NCBI RefSeq assembly: GCF_000982415.1
Contig: NZ_LANI01000005.1
Span: 248,001 to 312,000, forward strand
Direction: 5' to 3'
Length of the DNA: 64,000 nucleotides
From: Kiloniella litopenaei
GTDB taxonomy: Bacteria; Pseudomonadota; Alphaproteobacteria; Kiloniellales; Kiloniellaceae
Shown one piece after another: positions 1 through 8,236 of the stretch (positions are counted from its first letter, which is position 1; the number at the start of each line of letters is the position of its first letter). A program made the position numbers and the translations under genes. The notes beneath the pieces were generated by a model. The model searched no databases. It saw only the letters and a program-made list of their open reading frames with translations, and was not told the DNA's origin.

Positions 1-15
1 ACTGGCGAAATTACA

Positions 16-1068
16 CTAGGCAGTGGCGGTGTGCGCGCCGCGGGTCAGTTGCAGGAAGATATCTTCCAGATCCCCCTGATCCGTTGTCAGATCCAGAATG
101 GAGAGGCCCGCAGTGTGCGCGGCTTTGAGGATTTCTGCGAGTTGCCCGTCATCGGATTTATAAGTGAAGGTCAGTTCCCGGGCTGACTTCTGTTCGACGT
201 GGAAAGCCGTAAAGCTGCTGGGCAGACTATCAAGATCTTCGCCGAGGGTAAGGGTTAGCGTTTTGCTTTCGATACGTGCGAGCAAAGCCTGGGTGGTGTC
301 ACAGGCGATGACCTGTCCGTGGTTGATGATGGCGATTTCATCGCAAAGCTCTTCGGCTTCTTCCAGATAGTGTGTGGTCAGCAGAATTGTGGTGCCGCGT
401 TTGTTGAGTTCACGTACATAGGCCCAGAGCTGTTGACGGAGTTCGATATCCACGCCTGCAGTTGGTTCATCAAGAACGAGAACAGGGGGATTGTGCACCA
501 TGGCCTTCCCAACCATCAAGCGGCGTTTCATCCCGCCAGACAGGCTACGGGTATAGGTTTTTGCCTTGTCGGCCAGGCCCATGACGCCGAGGATTTCTTC
601 GCTGCGGCGCTCGCTTTTGGGGACACCGTACAGTCCGGCTTGAAGTTCAAGTAGCTCCAGGGGTGTGAAGAAGGGATCAAAGTTCAGTTCTTGGGGTACC
701 ACACCGATTGACATACGTGCGGGACGCATCTCGTCCACAATATCGTGTCCCCAGATCTTGGCAGAGCCGCTGGTTTTATTGACAAGGCCAGCAAGAATAT
801 TGATCAGGGTTGATTTTCCGGCACCGTTTGGTCCCAGAAGGCCAAAGATACTACCGCGCGGAATTTTGAGATCAACAAAACTCAGGGCGCGTTTTTCTTC
901 GGCGTTTCCGGCAGCCTGATAAACCTTGGTCAGACCTTCGAGTTCAACGGCGTAAGTGGGCATGCCAGATGGATCCTTATCTGTTGAGCCTGGTAATTCA
1001 GACTGTTCCGGGGTGTTTCGTCCGGGGGTGCTTGGTGTTGTTTGGGCGTAACTATGATCGTCAGGCAT
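16..1068 (-). CDS. ABC-2 type exporter ATP-binding protein
   Basis: Cytoplasmic ATPase subunit of an ABC exporter (drug, polysaccharide or lipid type). In the 350-aa product I see Walker A GPNGAGKST at residues 79-87, a Q-loop around Q126, the signature LSGGM at 176-180, Walker B VLVLDEP at 196-202 and the switch histidine at about 233. The C-terminal 100 residues are the extension usual in CcmA/NodI-like ATPases. The first 35 residues are polar, low-complexity and not conserved in such proteins. An internal ATG at 963 (MPTYAVEL) begins exactly where the ABC domain starts and may be the true start; neither site has a strong Shine-Dalgarno. The permease is not in the window and probably lies beyond the left edge, since this gene ends at base 16. 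Family assignment is firm; substrate unknown. Confidence 0.9.
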   Translation of the reverse strand: MPDDHSYAQTTPSTPGRNTPEQSELPGSTDKDPSGMPTYAVELEGLTKVYQAAGNAEEKRALSFVDLKIPRGSIFGLLGPNGAGKSTLINILAGLVNKTSGSAKIWGHDIVDEMRPARMSIGVVPQELNFDPFFTPLELLELQAGLYGVPKSERRSEEILGVMGLADKAKTYTRSLSGGMKRRLMVGKAMVHNPPVLVLDEPTAGVDIELRQQLWAYVRELNKRGTTILLTTHYLEEAEELCDEIAIINHGQVIACDTTQALLARIESKTLTLTLGEDLDSLPSSFTAFHVEQKSARELTFTYKSDDGQLAEILKAAHTAGLSILDLTTDQGDLEDIFLQLTRGAHTATA

Positions 1069-1328
1069 AATATGTACTATCTGTCCGTCTTAAAAGGCTG
1101 TTTACCTTAAAAGGTCTAGGATGGTTTAAATTGCTGTCCGGCAGGGAAAAGGCAGCCATCGGAAAAAGAGGCTGGAAACTTTCCTGTCTGGACGGTAAAA
1201 GAATTTCAGCATCATTACATAGTGACTATTGTCTCAATAATAAAGTCCTCCATGAAAAAGTGGGCTGAAAATCGCAAAGGAAATTTGCTATTCAGTTCGA
1301 AATCAAGGGGTGAAGTCAGGAAAGAGTT

Positions 1329-1508
1329 ATGGCCGTTACTGAAACGCAAGAGGTAGAAACCAACGTTGTTGCCTGTGATGGCGGCAGTGGTCCCGAGGGA
1401 CATCCGCTCGTTTATCTCAATATGAACGGGAAGAATGAGATTACCTGTCCCTATTGCAGCAAGCGTTTTATATTGAAGGAAGGTGCTGGCGGCGGAAGCG
1501 GTCACTAA
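1329..1508 (+). CDS. Small CHCC zinc-finger protein (NDUFS6-like)
   Basis: This 59-aa protein is too short for most ORF lists. It carries the zf-CHCC pattern: Cys16 followed by DGG, His25, and the pair Cys40-Pro-Tyr-Cys43 in EITCPYCSKRF, giving a C-x8-H-x14-C-x2-C zinc site. Such proteins are widespread in alphaproteobacteria and related to the mitochondrial complex I accessory subunit NDUFS6. A role near respiratory complex I is inferred from that family, not seen here. The start is the ATG after GAAAGAGTT. A strong terminator follows 23 bases after the stop, so this is probably a single-gene transcript, divergent from the ABC gene. Confidence 0.85.
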   Translation: MAVTETQEVETNVVACDGGSGPEGHPLVYLNMNGKNEITCPYCSKRFILKEGAGGGSGH

Positions 1509-1531
1509 AACTTTCCGATCAAGACATGTTC

Positions 1532-1580
1532 AAAAGCCCCACACCCAAAAAATTCTATGCTCTGGGTGTGGGGCTTTTTT
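1532..1580 (+). terminator. Rho-independent terminator of the zinc-finger gene
   Basis: Perfect 16-bp inverted repeat: AAAAGCCCCACACCCA at 1532-1547 pairs with its complement at 1563-1578 around a 15-nt loop. The 3' arm runs into a T-rich stretch. Confidence 0.9.
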
Positions 1581-1692
1581 CTTTTTAATCAATGATTTTA
1601 TGATTTTTGTGTTCAGTTCCGTTTTTAGCCAGAATTCTTTGGACTGTAATCTAAGATGATCGACGTACCCCGTTAGTCCGCTAGAGATTCCA

Positions 1693-3057
1693 ATGCTTGA
1701 TTCCAAAATTTGCCAAAAAGCCCGATTATCCAGAGACCCCCGGTTTGATGGCAAATTTTTTACGGCGGTCAAAACCACCGGGATTTATTGCCGCACGATC
1801 TGTCCGGTCTATCCGCCGAAAGAAAAGAACGTCTTATATTTTCCGACGGCGATAGAGGCGGCAAATGCGGGTTTCAGGCCCTGTTTGAGGTGTCGTCCTG
1901 ACAGTGCGCCGGGGTCACCAGCGTGGAAAGGGACCAATGCGACACTGGACCGTGCCATCAGATTGATTGACGAAGGTGCCTTGCAAGACGGATCTCTTGG
2001 AAAACTCGCCGATCGCCTGGGGATTACAGATCGCTATTTGAGGCGGCTCTTTGATAAAGAACTTGGTATTTCACCAAAGTCCTATGCGCTTTATCAACAA
2101 TGTCTCTTTGCGAAGCAGCTATTGCATCAGACAAACCTGCCAATTATTCAGGTCGCCTTTGCGAGTGGTTTCAAGAGCCTGAGGCGCTTTAACGACTGTT
2201 TTAAAGCTCATCTGAAATTGACGCCTTCTCAGGTGCGGAAAAAGGGACAATCGGCTTCTAATATCTTGCAGCTAAATCTCTACTATCGTCCTCCTTATGA
2301 TTGGCAGTCCATGCAGAGGTTTTTAGCAAAGAGAGCTATCGGCAAGCTGGAATGGTGTGATGAAAGCAGTTACGGACGAACCTTTAGCTGGCTTGGATCC
2401 CAAGGCCATTTTACTGCACGCCATGATTCGTTAAAAAACTGCTTTATCGTTACGATTTCTCTGGATGATCTTTCTCACCTGAAGGCGGTTGTTGCCAATA
2501 TTCGCAGGATATTGGATATGAATGTGGATATTCAGGCAATAGAAGCTGATATTGAGAGCTGTATACGTCCGTTATTCCCGCTTAAATCCGGGTTGCGGTT
2601 ACCCGGTATATGGTCTTCTTTTGAGGCGGGTGTCCGTGCCATTCTGGGACAACAGATTTCGGTTGCGGCAGCGCATGAACTCGTCAGAATTCTCGTCGAA
2701 AAATTGGGTGATTCTATGGGGGATAACAAGGTTTTTCCATCACCCGAGCGGTTGGCTGAAAGCGATCTGGGCTTCCTGAAAATCCCAATGTCGAGAAAGC
2801 AAACCTTGCGCAATCTGGCGCAACATTACCTTGATCATAAGGCCCCGGATGATCTGTCCGCTTGGCAGACGTTGTCGGGAATTGGGCCATGGACAATTGA
2901 CTATGTCCGCATGAGGGGGCAAAGCGACCCGGACGTTTATCTCGACAGTGATCTCGGGGTGAAAAACGCGTTGAAAAAATATACAACACCAATCAATGCC
3001 TACATGGCAGCCCCTTGGCGGAGCTATCTGACGCTACAATTATGGAACCAGCTATAA
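1693..3057 (+). CDS. Ada-like regulator/AlkA DNA glycosylase fusion
   Basis: A 454-aa protein combining three functions. Residues about 5-75 are an Ada-type zinc domain: cysteines in GIYCRTICP and CLRCRP correspond to the four-Cys site that senses methyl phosphotriesters. Residues about 85-185 form an AraC-type helix-turn-helix (LADRLGITDRYLRRLF). Residues about 190-454 are AlkA-like, with an N-terminal AlkA fold and a HhH-GPD glycosylase domain (SGIGPWTIDYVRMR followed by the Asp-rich VYLDSDL catalytic region). By family this excises 3-methyladenine and related lesions and may also regulate the adaptive response. The stop overlaps the start of the methyltransferase gene (TAATG), so the two are translationally coupled. 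The ATG start lies downstream of the preceding terminator. Confidence 0.9.
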   Translation: MLDSKICQKARLSRDPRFDGKFFTAVKTTGIYCRTICPVYPPKEKNVLYFPTAIEAANAGFRPCLRCRPDSAPGSPAWKGTNATLDRAIRLIDEGALQDGSLGKLADRLGITDRYLRRLFDKELGISPKSYALYQQCLFAKQLLHQTNLPIIQVAFASGFKSLRRFNDCFKAHLKLTPSQVRKKGQSASNILQLNLYYRPPYDWQSMQRFLAKRAIGKLEWCDESSYGRTFSWLGSQGHFTARHDSLKNCFIVTISLDDLSHLKAVVANIRRILDMNVDIQAIEADIESCIRPLFPLKSGLRLPGIWSSFEAGVRAILGQQISVAAAHELVRILVEKLGDSMGDNKVFPSPERLAESDLGFLKIPMSRKQTLRNLAQHYLDHKAPDDLSAWQTLSGIGPWTIDYVRMRGQSDPDVYLDSDLGVKNALKKYTTPINAYMAAPWRSYLTLQLWNQL

Positions 3058-3590
3058 TGTATACCGACTATTTAGAAACACCCCTTGGTATGGTCGAAAT
3101 CAAAGCATCGGAAAAAGGTGTTCGACACGTTATTTTTTGCGGTTCAGACCAAGGCGTTGTGCGGCCCAGCAGTGTTACAGATCGATGTAAACAGCAGCTG
3201 AAAGAGTACTTTGAAGGCTCGCGCAAAGAATTTGATTTGCCGCTGGATCCACAAGGCACTGATTTTCAAAAATCTGTTTGGGCTATTTTGGCCCGGATTT
3301 CCTTTGGGGAAACGCTTTCCTACATGGATATTGCGCAAAAATTGAACAACCCGAAGGGGGTGCGAGCTGTCGGCGGTGCAAATGGCCGGAACCCCATCAG
3401 CCTTGTTTTGCCCTGCCATAGAGTTATTGGCAGCAATGGAACCCTCACCGGCTATGCGGGCGGTGTCGCTCGCAAGAAATGGCTGTTGGAACACGAGGGA
3501 ATTCAGTTGAATTTCTTTAGGAAAGGCGAGCAACTCGATCTTGATGATGTCATCAATACCCGCCAGGATAAGACCCGGTTTTTAAAATAG
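3057..3590 (+). CDS. ogt: Methylated-DNA-protein-cysteine methyltransferase
   Basis: Suicide repair protein of 177 aa that transfers the methyl group from O6-methylguanine to its own cysteine. The active-site motif PCHRV is present with Cys120, followed by the conserved GYAGG segment; the DNA-binding helix region around residues 85-110 (ISFGETLSYMDIAQKL) is normal. The open frame reaches back to 3015, but ATG 3057 is chosen because it overlaps the TAA of the upstream Ada-AlkA gene (TAATG) and yields a normal length. With the upstream gene, it distributes the activities of E. coli Ada over two proteins: sensor/HTH joined to glycosylase, and methyltransferase separate. Confidence 0.92.
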   Translation: MYTDYLETPLGMVEIKASEKGVRHVIFCGSDQGVVRPSSVTDRCKQQLKEYFEGSRKEFDLPLDPQGTDFQKSVWAILARISFGETLSYMDIAQKLNNPKGVRAVGGANGRNPISLVLPCHRVIGSNGTLTGYAGGVARKKWLLEHEGIQLNFFRKGEQLDLDDVINTRQDKTRFLK

Positions 3591-3599
3591 ACCACTCCC

Positions 3600-3660
3600 T
3601 GGCAGGAGCTTTTCCTGCCAAAGTTTCCATGCCAGAGTTTCCAGGCACTTTTTTTCGTTT
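3600..3660 (+). terminator. Possible terminator region with short repeats
   Basis: An 8-bp stem (TGGCAGGA at 3600-3607, TCCTGCCA at 3613-3620) follows the ogt stop but lacks an immediate T-run. Two imperfect 14-bp copies of GCCAAAGTTTCCAT follow directly, and a run of seven T lies at about 3649-3655. A loose terminator is the simplest reading. Confidence 0.4.
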
Positions 3661-3705
3661 TGAGAAAGTCGGTCTATACTCTCGACAAACAAAGTAGGGA
3701 ATAGG

Positions 3706-4614
3706 GTGTCGCAAGTGATGCAGTTTATGTGGTGGTGTATGCAGCAGATTTCTGGAGCAGTGCTGAGGGTGAAGGGTTTTATGTCCAGAATTTGTGTTCT
3801 TGGGGCTGTGACCTTTGGTATTCTTGGCTGTAATATCCTGTTATCGACACAGCTACAGGCGCAGGATCAAGAAGAATTGTCCGCGCAGGAGTTTATTGCC
3901 GGAAACATTCTGCTAACACTCTATCACGAGGCAGGTCACGCCTTTGTCTCTATGTACAATCTGCGGCTGAGTGAAAATGAAGAGGATGCGGTTGATCATT
4001 TCTCTATCATTGCCCTTACGGAAGAGCTTAATGAAGGTAATCTGAGAGAAGAGCGGGAAATTCAGCTCGATAACTACCTTTTTTCAACGGCTCTCTATTG
4101 GCTTGCCATGAGCGAGGATGAAAGTTTTGGCGATAGCAGTGAAGGGCAAGAGCATTCATTGGATTCAGAGCGGTTTTTACAGCATCTGTGCATGGTTTAC
4201 GGGTCTGACCCGGATGTCTATGTGGATTTGCCCAAGGACTTTGATGTCGCTGATTTGGTTACGCCCGACTGTGCTGGTGAGTACGAGGAAAAAACCGATG
4301 AGTGGTATGATATGCTGGCATCACACTGGCTCGGAGATCGCATTCGCACAGACAGGATTATGATTGTCGAAGACAAACCCGATCCTCGTTACAAAGGCTA
4401 TCGCGAGTGGTTGCATGTGCATGGTATTCTTGACGAGTTTGAAAGCTACATTGAAGGTAACTTTTATCTACCACGTAAAATCACTCTGCGCTTGATGTCC
4501 TGTGGTCAAGCTAATGCTTTTTGGGATCCGGAAAATTTTGAAATTATCCTTTGTGACGAGCAGATTGCACAATATAGCCATATCTATGATCGTCTCGCAG
4601 AAGAGAACGGATAA
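3706..4614 (+). CDS. Secreted DUF4344-like putative metallopeptidase
   Basis: A 302-aa protein with a hydrophobic leader and one zinc-protease motif. HEAGH lies at residues 74-78 (LTLYHEAGHAF), followed about 15 residues later by acidic residues (NEEDAVDHF) that could supply the third ligand. This arrangement (YHExGH, then EEDAxD) resembles the DUF4344 putative metallopeptidases. The leader is best read from the internal Met at 3781 (MSRICVLGAVTFG), ending either at a lipobox-like ILGC or after LQAQ; GTG 3706 and ATG 3718 are longer alternatives, with a purine stretch GTAGGGA nearby. It is followed on the same strand by an ECF sigma/anti-sigma pair, but a functional link is speculative. Substrate unknown. 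Confidence 0.65.
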   Translation: MSQVMQFMWWCMQQISGAVLRVKGFMSRICVLGAVTFGILGCNILLSTQLQAQDQEELSAQEFIAGNILLTLYHEAGHAFVSMYNLRLSENEEDAVDHFSIIALTEELNEGNLREEREIQLDNYLFSTALYWLAMSEDESFGDSSEGQEHSLDSERFLQHLCMVYGSDPDVYVDLPKDFDVADLVTPDCAGEYEEKTDEWYDMLASHWLGDRIRTDRIMIVEDKPDPRYKGYREWLHVHGILDEFESYIEGNFYLPRKITLRLMSCGQANAFWDPENFEIILCDEQIAQYSHIYDRLAEENG

Positions 4615-4720
4615 GGCTTTGGACCTGACCTGATTATTATTGTATCTTTTCACCTAAATAATAAACATCAGAGATAGAGATACTTAGCATGTCTCGAGAT
4701 GATTTTGGTCAGGGAAGCCT

Positions 4721-5251
4721 TTGTTACGGTCATTTTTCAGCAGTCGTCGACGCATAGAAAAACTGGTTCCGGATTTGAAAGCCTATGCGATTGCCCTTTG
4801 TGGTGATCGGGATCAGGCCGAAGATCTGGTACAGGAAACTATGGCGCGTGGGCTTGAAACAGGCACCCGATTGAAATCGGTGGATGAGCTGCGCCCCTGG
4901 CTGTTTCGTGTTCTTCGCAACCATTTCTTTGACGAGCAAAGAAAAAAGTCTGTGCGCAGGGAATATTTTGTGCAGGAAAAACGTTGGGTAAGTGAGATCA
5001 GTGATCAGACACTTGATCCTGAAGATACTATCGCAATCAGAAATGCTTACGAAGAACTCTCGGCAGATCATAGAGAGGTTTTGGCCTTGGTGGATATTTT
5101 GGGATTACGCTACAAAGAAGTGGCCGAGTTACTGAATATTTCTCCGGGTACGGTTATGAGCAGGATCAGTCGTGCACGGCAAGCGTTGTTACAAAGACTG
5201 GAAGAAGAGGCAGAAGACAAGATTGTTAAGTTCCCACATAAGTACAGTTAA
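4721..5251 (+). CDS. ECF-family RNA polymerase sigma factor
   Basis: A 176-aa group 4 sigma factor. Region 2 spans about residues 15-80 (DLKAYAIALCGDRDQAEDLVQ, then LRPWLFRVLRNHFFDEQRK), and region 4 about 110-165, with the helix-turn-helix LRYKEVAELLNISPGTVMSRISRARQ split here by motif: YKEVAELL then GTVMSRISRAR. The start is taken as TTG 4721 because AGGGAA sits 4 bases upstream; nearby ATGs at 4689 and 4699 are out of frame. The next gene encodes a one-pass membrane protein with anti-sigma features, so this sigma is probably held at the membrane and released by an envelope signal. Target promoter not identified. Confidence 0.88.
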   Translation: MLRSFFSSRRRIEKLVPDLKAYAIALCGDRDQAEDLVQETMARGLETGTRLKSVDELRPWLFRVLRNHFFDEQRKKSVRREYFVQEKRWVSEISDQTLDPEDTIAIRNAYEELSADHREVLALVDILGLRYKEVAELLNISPGTVMSRISRARQALLQRLEEEAEDKIVKFPHKYS

Positions 5252-5269
5252 TCATGAGTGCCATTAATT

Positions 5270-6100
5270 ATGTCCCGTAAGGATCATTCAATCGGGGAGA
5301 AACCGAACCGGGAAATACTAAATGCTTTTGTTGATGGTGAATTATCTCCATCCCAAGAGGCATGGGTAGAAAGCTGTGCCAAAAAAGATCCGGAAATTGA
5401 ATCTGAAATTGCACGGTTTAAGCTTTTAAAGAATGCTCTGGCGGGGAGTGCTTTGATCACTTCGAACGAGAAGATATCTATCGCAGAAGAAAGAAAAACG
5501 ATTGGATGCAGACAGATTGCGGGCGGTGTATTTGCGACTGCTGCGGTTATTGTCTTGTTTGTGATGGCCTTTCTGTTGGGGTATTTTTCTTCGCCTGATT
5601 TTGAACATTGGGCGCGAGATCGTCATCAAGATCTGTCCGGGCAAAATTTTGTTGTGTCAGATCTTGAATACAGGCCGTTGATTGCGGCGGCTATATCCGG
5701 CACGTTACAAGCCCCGGACCTGACAGGCAGCAAGCTTTATCTTGTAGATTTGTCAATCGGTACTTTTGATCGTGATGATGCAATTGTTATGCACTATCGG
5801 GGATTGCGAGGGTGCCGGGTTTCTTTGCTAGTAACGCCGCTTCGGGATAATTTAAAGCTTCAAAGGGATGAAACTGAGGAACAGTCGCCTGATCGAACCG
5901 GGACAAAAAAACTGGTGTCCGATTTCTGGAACGGAGAGCGTTTTCGTTTTGCGCTTTTGGCAACCGGTATGGAACGCAAGAGATTTGATTCCATTGCGAC
6001 TTATCTAAAGCTGGAGGGAGAAAGAAATCTTCCCTCGCCTAATGATGAAGCTCAATACGCAATGCAGCAGGTCTATGCGCAGTCTACACCCTGTGTGTAG
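5270..6100 (+). CDS. Membrane anti-sigma factor
   Basis: A 276-aa protein encoded just after the ECF sigma. The N-terminal 60 residues look like an anti-sigma domain (ILNAFVDGELSPSQEAWVE), a single hydrophobic helix spans about residues 84-106, and about 170 residues follow on the periplasmic side. No HxxxCxxC zinc motif is seen, so this is not the ZAS subtype. GTG 5258 is an alternative start four codons upstream; ATG 5270 (MSRKDHS) is preferred. The gap of about 18 bases to the sigma stop supports an operon. Assignment rests on layout and topology; the signal sensed is unknown. Confidence 0.75.
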   Translation: MSRKDHSIGEKPNREILNAFVDGELSPSQEAWVESCAKKDPEIESEIARFKLLKNALAGSALITSNEKISIAEERKTIGCRQIAGGVFATAAVIVLFVMAFLLGYFSSPDFEHWARDRHQDLSGQNFVVSDLEYRPLIAAAISGTLQAPDLTGSKLYLVDLSIGTFDRDDAIVMHYRGLRGCRVSLLVTPLRDNLKLQRDETEEQSPDRTGTKKLVSDFWNGERFRFALLATGMERKRFDSIATYLKLEGERNLPSPNDEAQYAMQQVYAQSTPCV

Positions 6101-6147
6101 GTTGTTTGGATTTTTTTAAATTGTCTCATCAAGTAATATGAAAAGAG

Positions 6148-6175
6148 GAAGCCGGGCAAATATTTGCCCGGCTTC
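6148..6175. terminator. Perfect 28-bp palindrome, bidirectional terminator
   Basis: GAAGCCGGGCAAAT at 6148-6161 is followed directly by its exact complement at 6162-6175. It lies between the convergent anti-sigma and cytochrome genes. On the minus strand the stem runs into a CTCTTTT stretch; on the plus strand the T content is weaker. It probably terminates both. Confidence 0.75.
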
Positions 6176-6232
6176 GTGTTGAGAGCTTCTCCCTGACGTC
6201 GCATATGCTGACAGCAAGCAGAGTTCTACATC

Positions 6233-6577
6233 TTAATTTGTTGGGAAGTTGGGGCGATCGACGTTGTAGTTTTTCGCCAGATAATCGAGAATTAAAGTCA
6301 GGTCAGGTTCTTCAATCTCGCTCATGCCCTGATCTTCTACCATCCATTCCAGTGTTTCGGCCCACTCGTCCCGAGAAAGTCCTTGTTGTTGAACAATTTG
6401 AGTTGAATGACAGGCGGAGCAATAGATCAAAACCTCTTCCTGTCCGGGACCCGCGACAAGTCCTTCAAATTCGTCTTCGTCGGCGTCTTGTCCAAAGCTC
6501 GGCGCACTAAAGGCAAAAAGTGTTGATACCAATAGCAAAGCTGTTGCAGCACCGCGATGCAGTGATGTTTTTGTCAT
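6233..6577 (-). CDS. SorB-like c-type cytochrome subunit
   Basis: A 114-aa secreted monohaem cytochrome. Residues 1-29 are a signal peptide (ATALLLVSTLFAFSAPSFG), haem is attached at CSACH, residues 53-57, and Met80 or Met85 can serve as the distal ligand. It follows the molybdenum sulfite dehydrogenase gene on the same strand, so it is probably the electron-accepting subunit, passing electrons to the respiratory chain as in SorAB enzymes. The frame is open to 6649 through a TTG, but the start at 6577 (MTKTSLHRG) gives a standard signal peptide. SoxD-type naming is possible but less likely, because no other sox gene is near. Confidence 0.8.
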   Translation of the reverse strand: MTKTSLHRGAATALLLVSTLFAFSAPSFGQDADEDEFEGLVAGPGQEEVLIYCSACHSTQIVQQQGLSRDEWAETLEWMVEDQGMSEIEEPDLTLILDYLAKNYNVDRPNFPTN

Positions 6578-6624
6578 CTTGTAATTATCCATAGACAGAA
6601 TGTTCATGTCGACAGCATGAACGA

Positions 6625-6651
6625 CCTTGGCGGTGAAAATAACCGCCAAGG
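6625..6651 (-). other. Intercistronic hairpin between sulfite dehydrogenase subunits
   Basis: Perfect 10-bp inverted repeat: CCTTGGCGGT at 6625-6634 and ACCGCCAAGG at 6642-6651, with a 7-nt loop. It sits about 25 bases after the large-subunit stop. There is no T-run, so an mRNA processing or stability element is more likely than a terminator. Confidence 0.6.
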
Positions 6652-6676
6652 TGCTAATAAAAAGAGCGCGGTGGGC

Positions 6677-7999
6677 TTAAGAAACCCGAACGGCGACGCG
6701 GTGCATGGTATTGTTCAGGTACCCTTTGGGGTTCCAGTCAATGGCATGAGGTTGGCTTTCACCCTCTGAATCTGTGGCTTTGGCCCAGATTTCATAATAG
6801 CCCTTTTCTGGTAAAGTGACCGCCGCTGACCAACTTTGCCAGGCACCAGTATTTGTCGCTTTTTCCAAATTAGCTTCCTGCCAGGTTGTCCCGAAATCAA
6901 CAGAGATTTTAACTGAACTGATATCCCGATCACCGGACCATGCATGGCCACGAACGGTTATGTTCCTGTTTGCTGTTTCTACGCCGGATTGCGGGAAAGT
7001 TATGAGCGATTTAACCGGCATACGCTCAATAATTTCAAAGTCTTTCTTATCAACTTTTTCACCGGGTGCAACGGGATGGTTTGGAACTCGATAGGCTGTG
7101 CCAGTCATTTTTGGACCGTCGTGAACCTGATCTCGTAACCAGATGCGTGTGAGCCATTTTTGCGAACAGGATCCCGGCCAACCCGGAACAACGAGGCGTA
7201 AAGGCGCACCGTTCATAGGGTGGATTGGCTCACCGTTTTGCTCGAAAGCAATCAGGATATTCGGGTCCATTGCTTTGGCGATGGGGACGCCACGGGAAAT
7301 AGGTAGTTTTTCCGGGTCTCCGGAAAGATGAGCATCTGCCCCTTCGTGTGCTGTATAGACCACACTGCTCTGAACACCGGCAGCTTCGAGAACATCTTTC
7401 AGACGAACACCTGTCCATTGCGAGCAAGCCACGGCACCCAGCGTCCACTGGTTGCCTTTTGCGGGTGGGTTAAAATAGGCGCGTCCATTTCCGCCGCATT
7501 CGATAACCAGTGCTTTGGTGACAACTTCAAATTTGCTTTTCAGATCAGCAATTGTGAGTTTCATCGGTTTATCGACGAGACCATCAATGGTCAGGGTCCA
7601 GGTTTCGGGATCAACGTCTTCTGGTGGAATACCGTTGTTGCGGATGAAGTGGCGGTTTACCGGGGTTATTGCATCATCCAGAAGATGTGGCGGTGTTTCT
7701 GCATTGAGAGGACGGTCATTGAGAAGTGTCAGGCCGTCTTTTCCTTCGATAACGCCACCTGTCTCAGCAAGGGCAACCGGAATCAAGCCTGATGGCATGT
7801 TTTTGCTGAAAGGAATAGAAGCACCCAGCATAGCCCCCATCGTAGCAAGGCCGGCACCTTTTAAAAATCCGCGGCGATTTTGATCGGGAATGCGTCCGAA
7901 AATTTTCAAATCAGCGGCAGCTGGGTCAGATGAATAAAGGTCAAAAAGCTTTGGAATGCCAGAGTTTTTGGTTTGTTTTTTTGATGGTTTTTCAGTCAT
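6677..7999 (-). CDS. Sulfite dehydrogenase molybdopterin subunit (SorA/SoxC-like)
   Basis: A 440-aa periplasmic molybdoenzyme of the sulfite oxidase family. It has a late twin-arginine signal (NRRGFLKGAG, Arg42-Arg43), which fits export with a bound cofactor. The molybdenum-ligating cysteine is Cys168 in VIECGGNGR. The C-terminal third is the immunoglobulin-like dimerisation domain (VRGHAWSG through EIWAKATDSEGESQPHAIDWNPKGY). By family it oxidises sulfite to sulfate, or a sulfur carrier if SoxC-like, and donates electrons to the adjacent cytochrome. The segment before the Tat motif is unusually long (about 40 residues). The operon has two genes on the minus strand, divergent from polA. Confidence 0.85.
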   Translation of the reverse strand: MTEKPSKKQTKNSGIPKLFDLYSSDPAAADLKIFGRIPDQNRRGFLKGAGLATMGAMLGASIPFSKNMPSGLIPVALAETGGVIEGKDGLTLLNDRPLNAETPPHLLDDAITPVNRHFIRNNGIPPEDVDPETWTLTIDGLVDKPMKLTIADLKSKFEVVTKALVIECGGNGRAYFNPPAKGNQWTLGAVACSQWTGVRLKDVLEAAGVQSSVVYTAHEGADAHLSGDPEKLPISRGVPIAKAMDPNILIAFEQNGEPIHPMNGAPLRLVVPGWPGSCSQKWLTRIWLRDQVHDGPKMTGTAYRVPNHPVAPGEKVDKKDFEIIERMPVKSLITFPQSGVETANRNITVRGHAWSGDRDISSVKISVDFGTTWQEANLEKATNTGAWQSWSAAVTLPEKGYYEIWAKATDSEGESQPHAIDWNPKGYLNNTMHRVAVRVS

Positions 8000-8236
8000 G
8001 TAATTCCCCGTTAACGTCGTGAGTTATATATTTTTATCTTCCTTGTAACTGTGGGATTAACGTCTTGGGTTTGGTTTTTATTCCATGCGCACTGAAAAAA
8101 AATTGACTAATTTGATAGGATAAAATTTTAGGACGTTTTGCACGTAAATTTCCTTGAGGCAGTTTTTTATAATTTCAGGATATATTTCTGTTATTCCTGC
8201 TCGACTTAATCGGGCTGCTTGGGCATTCTGTGCAGC

